The translations under genes and the position numbers were made by a program. Under the pieces are notes generated by a model, which was given only the letters and a program-made list of their open reading frames with translations, made no database searches and was not told the origin of the DNA. This document shows positions 1 through 11,150 of a stretch of DNA of 64,000 bases, piece after piece. Source of the DNA: Solen grandis (taxonomy: Eukaryota; Mollusca; Bivalvia; Adapedonta; Solenidae); contig CM037783.1 of NCBI GenBank assembly GCA_021229015.1, forward strand, positions 27,474,605 through 27,538,604. Direction: 5' to 3'. How positions within the stretch are numbered: the stretch's first letter is position 1; every line of letters begins with the position of its first letter.

Positions 1-685
1 TACTACCATGTTGTTGACTGATATTCATTCCGGTCCTTAACATATCCTCCCACCCATTGACCAAGGCCTTATTTGTAACAATGACGTTCTTCGGGGAGCA
101 TCTGTCAGTTCTACTGACTTTCTTGTTTAAAAATGTCACAAAAATTTTAATGTAAAAAAGGAAAACCATGCAAATTGTTACATTGATTTTTCTTTACCCA
201 GTTACTGATATAACTGGCACATTTGAACAGATAACTATTTGTTCATCCATATCATCATCGAATAATCATAGCCGGCAATGAAAGACATTTAGTAGTAGTG
301 TTGTGAACTAATCTTGTTTTTTTTGCTGTTGTTGTTTGTTTAAAGCTTTAGTATTATTGTCCACTTATGGAATATTTTAATTTTATACCCAAACACTGTT
401 TATAAGTTACAGAATTGTTTACAAGATGTGTGCATTTAATATGCGACTGATAGATATGACTAATCAATACATAAATCAGATATTATCAACATTTTACCAT
501 AAAATCAAGAAAACTTGATGTGAATTAAATTTAATTCTAGGTTCAAGAAGCCTGACGTTCTGCCAGAATCACTTAGTCGGAGGCAAAATTTATGAGTCTC
601 TTAGACTTTTGTGAGTGTTAAATGCTGATTATCATTATTGTTTCTACCATTCCTTAGTTCTGATGGTTTCTACAATCTATTTCAG
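1..685. other. Non-coding stretch upstream of SET exon
   Basis: AT-rich sequence without a convincing exon, repeat terminus or RNA gene. It is probably intron of the gene that carries the SET exon starting at 686, because that exon begins with a splice acceptor and in mid-codon. Confidence 0.4.
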
Positions 686-881
686 CATTGATGGTACAGA
701 CTCCGAGGGCTTGGGAAGAATGATTAATGATGAAAGAGCTTCCCGTGCAAACTGTAAAGTAAAAAAAGTAGTTGTAAATGAAACACCAAGACTGTGCATC
801 TTTGCCTTGAAGGATATTACACTGGGGGAAGAACTTAGATATGATTATGGTGACCCAGACGTACCATGGAGGAAGTTAAAG
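686..881 (+). CDS. SET-domain lysine methyltransferase, internal exon (KMT5A-like)
   Basis: This exon encodes the C-terminal half of a SET domain, the S-adenosylmethionine-dependent lysine methyltransferase fold. The acceptor is a pyrimidine tract ending TTTCAG at 680-685, and the donor is AAAG/gtattg at 881/882. The frame reads IDGT, GLGRMINDE, RANC, then a stretch ending ITLGEELRYDYG and PWRK. The GRMIN segment corresponds to the SET pseudoknot strand, and ELRYDYG to the conserved catalytic Tyr motif. The usual NH of the NHS box is ND here. I recall an expanded KMT5A-like family in fishes and invertebrates with the same NDE form; that is recollection, not a search. No other exon of this gene was found in the window. 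An open frame continues upstream to 615 but crosses the acceptor and is intronic. The gene could be functional or a retained paralogue fragment. Confidence 0.7.
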
Positions 882-1732
882 GTATTGAATACCAATTTTA
901 CTTTTACCATTTTCATTCATTATATGCATCTTCTGCTCTAATATGAAGTGAGCCATTCATTAATTATTAAACAGGTTTCAAAGGAAAAACCTTGTTATTA
1001 GTTTGGCGAAATTTGTGAGTGGGCTGACAAAATGTAAACTTTCTTAGTTCAGACCATAACTTTAATGCATTGAGATATTTTACAAGAACTTTAAGTACAA
1101 TTGTTCAGCATGCACGTGTATGGCCCAGGTCCAAAACTCTAAGGTAAAACTTTGAGGTTGAAGGTAAATATGGGTATATAATAGGCCTTTCCTGAGCTGT
1201 AACATACTCTAACGTAGAAAGGTTTTGAAAAGAAAACTTTTGGCCAGCGTGGTTTTAAGATGTGCGCACCCATGACACAGATCCGTAGCTCATGGTCAAG
1301 GTTACACTTAGAGGTTGAAGGTAAAAATATGGAACAGTTGGCCTTGTCCGGGCTGTAACATCCTCAAACATTGAAGGGTTTTGAAGAAAAAAAACTTACA
1401 CAATTACGTACATGTGTATTTAGCATGGAGACTTTTCTCTATATGGGACTGGTAAAGAGCTTTATTATTAGGGTTGGATATCATTAAGAACCAAATGATA
1501 CAGTATGATACCAATACTTACAAAGTCAGTAGAGCTATGCCATGGAAGACATTAAATGCCCTCTACCTAATGGGTCCTCTACATTTTGAGATATAATTTG
1601 TTGTCTTTGACCCAATAATTGCAATATTACCTATATCAGTGTTCTGCCAAGAATTTCTATAAGTCAACATTGACCCCTTGGGCTTAAAAAATAGGTGTCA
1701 ATCCAAATGTTAATGAAGCCCAACATAAGTTA
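882..1732. repeat. Degenerate old repeats, no gene
   Basis: Around 1110-1390 two diverged units share wording with 24240-24500, with repeated 'gctgtaac' and 'ttgaaggtaaa' blocks. This looks like the decayed core of a tandem-core element. At 1637-1695 a segment beginning CAGTGTTCTGCCAAG is the inverted counterpart of the right end of the element at 23064-24035. No coding signal is seen. Confidence 0.4.
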
Positions 1733-2733
1733 TTTAAAGCTTGACTATTCATAGAATAGTCTGAGCTATTGTCGTCACCCATTCATTGGTCCACTAATTG
1801 CATTGACCCAATACTTTCTATATACATATTATAAAAAAAGTCTCTACTTTTCTTGACCCAATAATGGCAATATCAATATAAGTAAATGGCCCAGTTATTT
1901 CAATATACCTATGTATGATGAAAATGCCTTTTGATATATAAGATGATGTCTTAGACCCAGTAATTGTAATACCTATATAATTAAATGACACAATAATTTC
2001 AAAGTTTTGCATACAATAGTAAATCTAGTTTAAGTACTGCTTGCAAGCATCTATCACTCATATCATCATTTCCATTCATGACATTGACTTTAAAGTTTAT
2101 GGGCATCAGAAAACCTAGTTAGAATTTGATACAAATTATGGCCCTTTTCATACTTAAATATTTCGGTTAAAGTTTTGCATGCACAGTACTATATGTTTTA
2201 GTTTAATGTTTTTCATGCACAGTTTTATCAAGCTTATTTTGCCGTAACTAGGCATCATACTGATTTTAGACTTCATAAGCATGTTCAGGGGTATTNNNNN
2301 NNNNNNNNNNNNNNNNNNNNNNNNNNNNNNNNNNNNNNNNNNNNNNNNNNNNNNNNNNNNNNNNNNNNNNNNNNNNNNNNNNNNNNNNNNNNNNNGAGAA
2401 GTGCATTGAACAAAAGTCATTGCCCTTTGATAATTTTTAGGCTTAATCTTTGTCACAGTGACCTTAAGATTTTACCTGTAGACCTCAAAATAGGGGAATT
2501 AGTAGGTCTTCACATGGGTTTCATATCTATAATCATTTCAAACATCAGTCTTCATTACCCAAAATTTATCTTTTAAAAATGAATTATTCTACTCTCTAAC
2601 ACATCTCATTAAAATCAGATTCAGTATGCTAACTGGATCTGAACACATCCTGTAGAGGGTCATCTAAGATTGACCTTTGTATTAGCCAATCAAATCGGCA
2701 GCTACAGAATCATTTGATATACCAGGGGATGTA
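1733..2733 (+). repeat. Helentron-like element, GACTATTC family, 5' end, truncated
   Basis: The 5' palindrome AGCTTGACTATTC followed by AGAATAGTCTGAGCT is that of the family seen complete at 8564-10201 and 43924-44758. The phrase 'ggttaaagttttgcatgca' (2166-2184) from the tandem core follows. No 3' arm or hairpin is visible. The scaffold gap at 2296-2395 lies inside, and the hAT element begins downstream at 2739. Confidence 0.55.
2296..2395. other. Assembly gap (100 N)
   Basis: Run of exactly 100 N, the conventional placeholder for a scaffold join of unknown length. Confidence 0.99.
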
Positions 2734-3009
2734 ACCGCCAGTGATTTTTTTTTTTGATTTTTTCCCACTACCCATGCCCTGTAAAAGGGGAAAATAAGCG
2801 CGACAACCTTTAAAAAGGCGAAATTTATAAATAGTAATGATTGTGATATTCTAAGTAACTGTTGTTCTTATAGGTTATCATGAATTGAATAAATAAAAAA
2901 AACAGCCAATTTAATTTAAACTTATCTTTATTTTTTTTTCTTCAAAAACTCATGATACAATTATGATAGTACATGTTATTTGTAAATCATAATTGCTATT
3001 AGTCAGCCA

Positions 3010-3735
3010 TCAAATCCCAGAAAAAAATGCATGTGATAGATGCTGTTGCAGATCTGAAACACCAAGGCCAGCAACAAAATTAATAATTTTTTCTGCATTT
3101 TCCGTAACTGCCCATTTTTGTTTTATCATGAAGTCTAAGCACTTAAACATTGTTTTTATTGCTGACCGATTCCTTGCCTTCAAACTGTCACTTTTCAGTT
3201 TCAATTGTCTGTAAACGTTAACAGAGGCATTAGCGTATGTAAACTTTTCAATACAGGTCTTGTGAAATTCACTGTTGGCATGGGATTTAAGTTTTCTACT
3301 TGGATGTCCAGCAAATTCAACTGCCCGTTTGCAAAATGCTTTGTTTGAATCAGTTGTATGACCAAAAAGTTCACAATGTTTACACATGTAGCCTTTCTTT
3401 GCATGTGAATATTATAACCATGAGTACTTTTTTTCATACTTTGCACCGTCAAATTTTCTTTCATCAGAACTTGTCAGAGAATCAGATGTTTTTTGTTTTT
3501 TTGGCAAAACTAACAATTTCCTCTGCCTCAGTAGAACAAGGGTGCTCATCATGAACTTGTACATTAAGGGAAGGAGATTGTAATAATTTAACCCCAGCAG
3601 AAGAACTTTCACATGTTTCAGTGTTCAAGTAAAATTTGAAGTAGTTGAAGGATTTTGACAATCCGGTGTTGAATCCAACGGTGGTTTAACTTTTGGCCTT
3701 AAAAATGAAGAAATTTTAGGGAGGGATGATAAACT
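3010..3735 (-). pseudogene. hAT-type transposase relic (TTF-type zinc finger/DUF4371 N-terminus)
   Basis: Read on the minus strand, the relic shows an N-terminal motif KISSFLRPK, a segment KYEKKYSWL, then GYMCKHCELFG, FCKRAVEF and a KLKSHANSEFHK block. This is the TTF/BED-like zinc finger order (C-x2-C then H-x5-H spacing) preceding the DUF4371 region of ZMYM1-like hAT proteins. It then enters an alpha-helical stretch (RNRSAIKTMFKCLDFMIKQK) and stops at 3010. Breaks seen: an in-frame TAA at 3412-3414 directly after YSWL; a probable frameshift in the A-rich tract near 3495-3505, where STEAEEIVSFAKK continues in another frame; and a second frame change near 3625. The C-terminal RNase-H-like core and hAT dimerisation domain are absent. 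It lies inside the 2739-6590 element, and a Helentron-like element abuts its 5' end. Confidence 0.7.
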
Positions 3736-3736
3736 T

Positions 3737-5876
3737 TTTAGCTCACCTGAGCACGTGTGCTCAGGATGAGCTTTTAGGATCGATGAATGTCCGTCGTCCG
3801 TCCGTCCGTCCGTCCGTCGTCCATCGTCCACAATTTGTTCGTTTGCACTCTAGCATCTTCATTTTATGAGCAATTATCTTCAAACTTTAAAACAATGTTT
3901 ATAACCATAAAATCTCGGCCAAGTTCGATTATGGCTGATATCGGAACATTAGGTCAGGAGTTATGCCCCTTTTAAAATTCAAAAAAGCCAGATTTCACAT
4001 TGTTTGCACTCTAGCATCTTCATTTTATGAGCAATTATCTTCAAACTTTGAAACAATGTTTATAACCATAAAATCTCGGCCAAGTTCGATTATGGCTGAT
4101 ATCGGAACATTAGGTCAGGAGTTATGCCCCTTTTAAAATTCAAAAAAGCCAGATTTCACATTGTTTGCACTCTAGCATCTTCATTTTATAAGCAATTATC
4201 TTCAAACTTTAAAACAATGTTTATAACCATAAAATCTCGGCCAAGTTCGATTATGGCTGATATCGGAACATTAGGTCAGGAGTTATGCCCCTTTTAAAAT
4301 TAAAACAAGAGGGCCAAGATGGCCCTGTGTCGCTCACCTGAGTAAGATGGCTGTGTTAGGCATAATGACAAAAAATCTAGCATCTTAAAGTGTTTTTCTA
4401 ACATTTGACTAAGTGACCTACATATTGATCCTACCTGAATTTGCACTCAACTGGGAATTCATGCAGTCATCATTCATATTAAGTTTAATGAAGACTGGGA
4501 CAAAAATGTAGGCCTCTAGAGTGTTCACAAGGTTTTTTCTAAGATTTTCCCTGGTGACCTAGTTTTTGACCCCACATGACCCAATATCGAACTCATCCGA
4601 GATATCATGTAGACAAATATCCTGGCCAAATTTTATGAAGATTGGGCCAAAACTGTGGCCTCTAGAGTGTTTACAAGGTTTTTCTAAGATTTGACCTGGT
4701 GACCTAGTTTTTGACCCCACATGACCCAATTTCGAACTCATCCGAGATATCATGTAGACAAACATCCTGATTAAGTTTCATGAAGATTGGGCCAAATTTG
4801 TGGCCTCTAGAGTGTTCACAAGGTTTTTCAAGGATTTGACCTCGTGACCTAGTTTTTGACCCCACATGACCCAATTTCGAACTCATCCGAGATATCATGT
4901 AGACAAACATCCTGACCAAGTTTCATGAAGATTGGGCCAAATTTGTGGCCTCTAGAGTGTTCACAAGGTTTTTCTAAGATTTGACCTAGTGACCTAGTTT
5001 TTGACCCCACATGACCCAATTTCGAACTCATCCGAGATATCATGTAGACAAACATCCTGACCAAGTTTCATGAAGATTGGGCCAAAACGGCGCAACGACA
5101 AAGGCGATCACAAAAGCTCACCTGAGCACTTGTGCTAAAAAGCCAGATTTCACATTGTTTGCACTCTAGCATCTTCATTTCATGAGCAATTATCTTTAAA
5201 CTTTATATCAATGTTTATAACCATAAAATCACGGCCAAGTTCGATTATGGCTGATATCGTACCATTAGGTCAGGAGTTATGCCCCTTTTTAATATTAAAA
5301 AAATGCCATATTTCAAGTTGTTTACACTCTAGCATCTTCATCTTTTGAGCAATCATCTTCAAACTTTATGACAATGCTTATGACCATAAGGTCTCAATAA
5401 AGTTTGATTATGGCTGAGATCCGTCAATTAGGTCAGGAGTTATGCCCCTTTTAATATAAAAAAAGCCATATTTCACTTTGTTTACACTCTAGCATCTTCA
5501 TCATTTTAGCAATCATCTTCAAACTTTATGACATTATTAATGACCATAATGTCTCGATTGAGTTCAATTGTGGCTGAGATGGGTCATTTAGGTCAGGAGT
5601 TATGCCCCTTTTAATACAAAAAATGCAAGATTTCACTTTGTTTATTCTCTACCAACTTCATTTTTTTAACAATCATTTTTAAACTTTAAGACAATGTTTA
5701 TGCCCATAATCTCACAATCGGGTTCAATTATAACTGATATTGACTTGTAAATTTAGGAGTTATGCCCATTTCACCATAAAAAAAGCCAGATTTCACTTTT
5801 ACACTCAAGCATCTTTATTTCTTAAGCAATCATCTTTCTCAGGTGAGCGACCAAGGGCCATCTTGGCCCTCTTGTT
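3737..5876 (+). mobile_element. Helentron-like non-autonomous element, GCTCACCTGAG family
   Basis: Starts TTTTTAGCTCACCTGAG at 3736 with a 5' palindrome, then a CCGT-rich minisatellite (3789-3830). Ends CTCAGGTGAGCGA, then hairpin GGGCC-atctt-GGCCC and TCTTGTT at 5870-5876. The core is about seven tandem units of ~161 bp starting at 3841, 4002, 4163, 5157, 5320, 5480 and 5640. The array is interrupted at 4304 by a reverse-oriented relative. No protein is encoded; the short open frames across the minisatellite are artefacts. Confidence 0.8.
4304..5140 (-). mobile_element. Helentron-like element nested in the 161 bp array
   Basis: Minus-strand copy with its 3' end at 4304 (AACAAGAGGGCC, then CGCTCACCTGAG) and its 5' end near 5140. 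The core is 145 bp tandem units, with 'gacctagtttttgaccccac' starting at 4556, 4701, 4846 and 4991. The 5' palindrome has lost its outer half (about 9 bp). Uninterrupted sister units of the host array show that it sits between two A residues with no target duplication. Since 145 is not divisible by 3, staggered minus-strand frames of ~70 codons recur here and are spurious. Confidence 0.8.
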
Positions 5877-6635
5877 TTAGTGATGCGTTTTGTGTAAAAT
5901 TTTGAGTTGTGCGACATCGTACATCATTAATCATCTGGGCCATTGACTGTAATAAAATACACGTACCGACAAGTGCCTACGATCGGGAAAAAAACGCGTT
6001 TAAATCCCGGATACATACCATAATACTATACATACGTATTTCACAGGAGTTTGAAATTCTCAAATAAATTTTAAAAAATCGAATCTGTGATATTTTGCCC
6101 CTATACTATAATAAAATAGAATAGGGGCGGAAAATCACAGACTCAATTTTTTTAGTCACTGTGTCGGGCTCGGAATTTTTAAATTTACCGCATTTCTGGC
6201 GTGTGCCATTTACATAAAACAGCCAGTCTGGTTATCTGTTTATCGGTGTTTATTCGCCTGCAGCTACACTGCGTTGATAGAAAAAATCGATAACCAAGTC
6301 TGTGTAACCTTTACCTTGTAAGCTTGTGTAACGGGTTTACACAGTTAGGTGTGTTCGGCATATTCGACAGATTATTGGCTAATTACAGTTAATATACAGA
6401 GGATAAATTCGCACCGGTCATCTTTTTTTTCTTTTCTTTTGAATAGCAATGGCCGATAGCATGTAAATTCTGTGATTGAAAAATCATTTTACAGGGGAAA
6501 ATTTAGTGCAAATTAGGGGGAAAATGGACACTTTTCGCCGAGGGGAAACTGCCGTTATTCGGCAGTAAAATCAGCCAAAAAAAATCACTGACCGCATCAA
6601 TATCATATGAACAAATTACAAAATTAAATAGAAAT
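5877..6635. other. Right part of the hAT element, no gene
   Basis: Unique-looking sequence up to the hAT terminus at 6590. Apart from the hairpin at 6073-6152 and the subterminal palindrome at 6548-6566, I see no feature and no coding potential. Confidence 0.4.
6073..6152. repeat. Imperfect 32 bp inverted repeat (hairpin)
   Basis: Arms 6073-6104 and 6121-6152 pair at about 26 of 32 positions around a 16-base AT-rich loop. The inner ends are GCCCCTAT and ATAGGGGC. It lies inside the hAT element. It could be a subterminal structure or the remnant of a small palindromic insertion; nothing shows that it is transcribed. Confidence 0.55.
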
Positions 6636-6715
6636 CACAATAGCTCAGTGGATAAAGACGTTTGTTTCTTTTTCAAACAGTGAAAATACGGAGGCACAGG
6701 TTCAAGTCTCATTTT
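6633..6715 (+). repeat. tRNA-like sequence (pol III A and B boxes)
   Basis: A box TAGCTCAGTGG at 6641-6651 and B box GGTTCAAGTC at 6699-6708 match the RNA polymerase III internal promoter consensus. The T-stem does not pair well and no good anticodon arm forms. This is a tRNA-derived SINE head or tRNA pseudogene rather than a functional tRNA. Confidence 0.45.
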
Positions 6716-6735
6716 ATTCATTATATTTTTTCTTG

Positions 6736-8320
6736 TTAGCTCACATGAGCACAACGTGCTCAAGGTGAGCTTTCCTGATCGCCTTTTGTCCGGCGTCCGT
6801 CCGTGCGTGCGTGCGTCCGGCGTCAACAATTGCTTCAAACAACATCTCCTCCTAAACGGCTTGGCCAATTTGAAAAATATTTTGCAGGAATGTTCCTTGG
6901 ATGAAGCTCTACTAAAGTTGTATAAATGGTTCTGGTCCATTGCATAATTAGGTCGCAGGAGCTAAAAATAGATTTTAAAAATGCAAACTTTGAAAATCTT
7001 CTTCTGCAACACTGCAAGGCCTAGAGCTTAGATATTTGGTATGTAGCATCATCTTATGGGCCACTACCAAGATTGTACAAATCATAGCCCTATGGTGATA
7101 AATGACCCCGCACCAGGGGTCACTTGTTTTACATAGAGTTATATAGGAAAATCTTAAAAAATCTTCTTCTATGAATCCATAAGGCCTAGAGCTTAGATAT
7201 TTGGTATGTAGCATCATCTTATGGGCCACTACCAAGATTGTACAAATCATAGCCCTATGGTGATAAATGACCCCGCACCAGGGGTCACTTGTTTTACATA
7301 GAGTTATATAGGAAAATCTTAAAAAATCTTCTTCTATGAATCCATAAGGCCTAGAGCTTAGATATTTGGTATGTAGCATCATCTTATGGGCCACTACCAA
7401 GATTGTACAAATCATAGCCCTATGGTGATAAATGACCCCGCACCAGGGGTCACTTGTTTTACATAGAGTTAAATAGGAAAATCTTAAAAAATCTTCTTCC
7501 ATGAATCCATAAGGCCTAGAGCTTAGATATTTGGTATGTAGCATCATCTTATGGGCCACTACCAAGATTGTACAAATCATAGCCCTATGGTGATAAATGA
7601 CCCCGCACCAGGGGTCACTTGTTTTACATAGAGTTATATAGGAAAATCTTAAAAAATCTTCTTCTATGAATCCATAAGGCCTAGAGCTTAGATATTTGGT
7701 ATGTAGCATCATCTTATGGGCCACTACCAAGATTGTACAAATCATAGCCCTATGGTGATAAATGACCCCGCACCAGGGGTCACTTGTTTTACATAGAGTT
7801 AAATAGGAAAATCTTAAAAAATCTTCTTCCATGATTGCATAAGGCCTAGAGCTTAGATATTTGGTATGAAGCATCATCTTATGGGCCACTACCAAGATTG
7901 TACAAATCATAGCCCTATGGTGATAAATGACCCCGCACCAGGGGTCACTTGTTTTACACAGAGTTATATAGGAAAATCTTAAAAAATCTTCTTCTATGAA
8001 TCCATAAGGCCTAGAGCTTAGATATTTGGTATGTAGCATCATCAATAAGGCCTAGAGCTAAGATTTTTGGTATGTAGTAGCATCTAATGGTTCATTACAA
8101 AGATTTTCAAAGTCTTGGCCCTACGGTGATAAATGACCCTGCGCCCAAGTCTTCTCTGAAACCATATGGCCCATTGCTTAGATATTTGGTATGTAGTATT
8201 GTCAGGGGTAAAATGTTTTAGATTAAGTTATATCAGAATCCTTGTCTGTTTAAAAACCTTGACATCAGTTGAAGCAATGGTACTCAGGTGAGCGATTCAG
8301 GGCCATCTTGGCCCTCTTGT
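6736..8320 (+). mobile_element. Helentron-like element with seven exact 165 bp units
   Basis: 5' palindrome TTAGCTCACATGAGCAC/GTGCTCAAGGTGAGC and a CCGTGCGTGCG minisatellite. The tandem core units start at 7021, 7186, 7351, 7516, 7681, 7846 and 8011, each exactly 165 bp and nearly identical. Then CTCAGGTGAGCGA, hairpin GGGCCatcttGGCCC and CTCTTGT at 8314-8320. Because 165 is 3 x 55, the minus strand stays open for 356 codons (6975-8045). That frame is only a 55-residue repeat translated seven times, not a gene. Confidence 0.8.
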
Positions 8321-8563
8321 ATTTTTATATGCCCGTACAAATTTCGTACGGACGTATTATGTTTTCACCCAGGGTGGGTGGGTGGTCGGCGTCCTTTGAA
8401 GTGTCCAGACTCCTATTCAAACAGTTTTGATCTGATCCTCTTCAAACTTGCTGACAATTTGTATGGCCTAATGGGCATAAAAGCTCGAAGAAGTTAAGAT
8501 TTCCAGCCAAAACGCCTCAGGGAATTGTTGAAAATATGTGAAATTAACAGTGTCCAGACTCCT

Positions 8564-10201
8564 TTTTAGCTCGACTATTCGTAGAATATGAGAGCTATTG
8601 TAGTCACCCTGGCGTCGGCGTTGGCGTTGCAGCTTTTGGTTAAAGTTTTGCGTGCAAGTTACTATTAACCTTATATCTCAATAACCATTTATGGTATTGA
8701 CTTGAAAGTTTATAAATATGTTCAGGGGCATCAGACAACCAAGGTAGATAACTCTTGACTGAATTTAATATGAATTATGGCCCCTTTTTAACTTAGAAAT
8801 TTTGGTTAAAGTTTTGCATGCAATAGAAAATTTGGTTAAAGTTTTGCGTGCAAGCTACTATCTAGTTTGTATCTCAATAACCATTCATGGTATTGACTTG
8901 AAAGTTTATGAATATGTTTAGGGGCATCATACAACCAAGGTAGATAACTCTTGATGGAATATATTACAAATTATGGCCCCTTTTAACTTAGAAATTTTGG
9001 TTAAAGTTTTGCATGTAAGATACTCTCATGCTTATATCTCAGTATCAAGGTATGGGATTGATTTGAAACATCTTTGATATGTTTAAGGGTATCATACTTT
9101 CATGGTAGATAACTCTTGATAGAATTTGTTACAAATTATGGCCCCTTTTAAACTTAGAAATTGGTTAAAGTTTTGCATGCAAGGTACTTCATGCTTATAT
9201 CTCAGTATCCAGGTATGGGATTGATTTGAAACATCTTTAATATGTTTAGGGGTATCATACTTTCATGGTAGACAACTTTTGATGGAATATATTACAAGTT
9301 ATGGCCCCTTTTTTAACTTAGAAATTTTGGTTAAAGTTTTGCATGCAATGTACTTTCATGCTAATATCTCAGTATCCAGGTATGGGATTGATTTGAGACA
9401 TCTTTAATACATTTTGGGGTATCATACTTTCATGGTAGATAACTCTTGATGGAATATGTTACAAATTATTGCCCTTTTTAACTAAGAAATTTTGGTTAAA
9501 GTTTTGCATGCAAGTTACTTTCATGCTTATATCTCAGTATCCAGGCATGGGATTGATTTTAAATATCTTTAATATGTTTAGGAGTATCATGCTTTCAAGG
9601 TAGATAACTTTTGATGGAATATATTACAAGTTATTGCCCCTTTTTTAACTTAGAAATTTTGGTTAAAGTTTTGCATGCAAGGTACTTTCATGCTAATATC
9701 TCAGAGTCCAGGCATGGAATTGATTTGAAACATCTTTAATATGTTTAGGGGTATCATACTATAAAGGAAGATAACACTTGATGGAATAAATTAAAAATTA
9801 TGACCCCCTTTTAACTTAGAATTATGGTTAAATTTTTGCATTCAAGCTACTATCCAGCTTATATCTCAGAAATTGCTTGTGGAATTGACTAGAAAGTTAA
9901 GGTGTGTCTTCAAGGGAATCAGAAAACAGGAGGATAACTTTTGGACTGATGCAAATTATGGCCCTTTTCTGACTTGGATTTTTGGTTTAAGTTTTGCATG
10001 CACAGTGTTATTGTGCTTATGTCTCAGTAACTAGGCATGGGATTGATTTTAGACATCATAAATATATTAAGGGGTATCAGACTATCAAGGTATATCATTT
10101 TTTACTATTACTATGAAGGGCAAGAATTTAAATAGATTTCATTTGATTTACCAACAAGCATTTTGAATAGTCGAGCGTGCTGTCCTCTGACAGCTCTTGT
10201 T
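8564..10201 (+). mobile_element. Helentron-like element, GACTATTC family (complete)
   Basis: Starts TTTTTAGCTCGACTATTC with the palindromic partner GAATATGAGAGCT. Ends GAATAGTCGAGC, hairpin GCTGTC-ctct-GACAGC and TCTTGTT at 10195-10201. The core is roughly eight units of ~165 bp, with 'taaagttttgcatg' starting at 8641, 8807, 9002, 9166, 9332, 9497, 9664 and 9829. It is inserted in the older CCCGTAC-family element, whose core resumes at 10202. Confidence 0.8.
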
Positions 10202-10904
10202 AAATAGTTTTCATCAGATCCTCTTCAAACTTGCTGACAATGTATATTGGCATAATATCTCAGCCTAGTTTGATTTCCAGTCAAATTGCCCCAGGCACTC
10301 CTGGATTATGGCCCTTGATGGCCCTTGATTTGTTGGAAATGTGTGAAATTACTTGTGTCCGGTGTCCTATTCAAACAGTTTTCATTTGATCCTCTTCAAA
10401 CTTGGTGACAATGTGTATGGACATAGCATCTCGGCCAGGTTCAATTACCAGCCAAATCACCCAAGGCACTTCAGGATTATGGCTCTTGAGTTGTTGAAAA
10501 TATACTCAATTACCAGTGTCCTGACTCCTATTCAAACAGTTTTCTTCCATTCCTCTTCAATTTTGCTGACAATGTGTGAAAATGTATACCCCTGATAAGA
10601 CCTGTTGTTTAAAATATTTGAAATTACCTGTGTCGAGACCCGTTTTGTGTGGGTTCAACCAAGGTCAAGGTCATTGTGGCTTAAAAAGAAAAATGATGTT
10701 GGACCAGTAACGTAGATATCTGTCCATGGATGGTCACCAAAATTCATGGGTGAATAGCTGGAACACAGACAAAGGTTGAAATTGTGTTTTTAAGTGCCTG
10801 TGATTGAGGCAAAGGTCGATGTGGCTAAAAATAGAAAAATGATATCTGAGCACTAACATGTCCAATCAATAACTTGAGTATCTTTACATGTATGGTCAGG
10901 GGGC

Positions 10905-11150
10905 CGCCGTGGCCGAGCGGTTACAGTCGTGGACTACAAATCTCTCAGCCCCTCACCGCTGTGGGTTCGAATCCCGGTAGGGACTTCAGATTTTTCATGT
11001 GAGGAAGCCTTCCAGCTGGCTTGCAGTAGGTCGGTGGTTCTACCCGGGTACCTCTGTGTACTCGGGGTCTTCCTCCACCTGTAATTAGCTGGACGTCGCT
11101 ATATGATTGAAATACTATCGCAGCGACGGTAAACACCAATACAACAACAC
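10905..11150 (+). mobile_element. tRNA-derived SINE, full length
   Basis: The head carries A box TGGCCGAGCGG (10911-10921) and B box GGTTCGAATCC (10963-10973) in a Leu/Ser-tRNA-like layout with a long variable region. The body includes 'tacccgggtacctctgtgta', 'ttagctggacgtcgctatat' and 'gcgacggtaaac', and the tail is CAA-rich. A 5'-truncated second copy of the body is at 29881-29984, confirming that it is dispersed. Flanks read atggtca and ccaaactttatgaatgaat, which join into the host element core. Confidence 0.8.

Larger units (their letters stand above)
2739..6590. mobile_element. hAT-type DNA transposon with 5 bp target duplication, non-autonomous
   Basis: The left end reads CAGTGATTTTTTTT, and the right end is its reverse complement finishing AAAATCACTG at 6590. 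The five bases ACCGC directly flank both ends (2734-2738 and 6591-6595), a perfect 5 bp target duplication. Typical hAT elements make 8 bp duplications, but 5 bp groups are known. The body holds a hAT-like zinc-finger transposase relic on the minus strand (3010-3735), a nested Helentron-like element (3737-5876), and a subterminal hairpin ACTGCCG/CGGCAGT at 6548-6566. Only about 270 bp lie between the relic and the left end, so the catalytic core and dimerisation region are missing. The element cannot move itself. Confidence 0.65.

Noticed and set aside
4559..5064. Three overlapping ~70-codon minus-strand frames of near-identical sequence
   Set aside because: They repeat every 145 bp in shifting frames across a tandem array and contain no protein motif.
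6975..8045. 356-codon minus-strand open frame
   Set aside because: It is a 55-residue unit translated from seven near-identical 165 bp repeats of a non-coding element; no start, domain or codon signal of its own.
10911..10973. Functional tRNA-Leu or tRNA-Ser gene
   Set aside because: A and B boxes are good, but the sequence runs into a SINE body repeated at 29881 and the stems do not fully pair.
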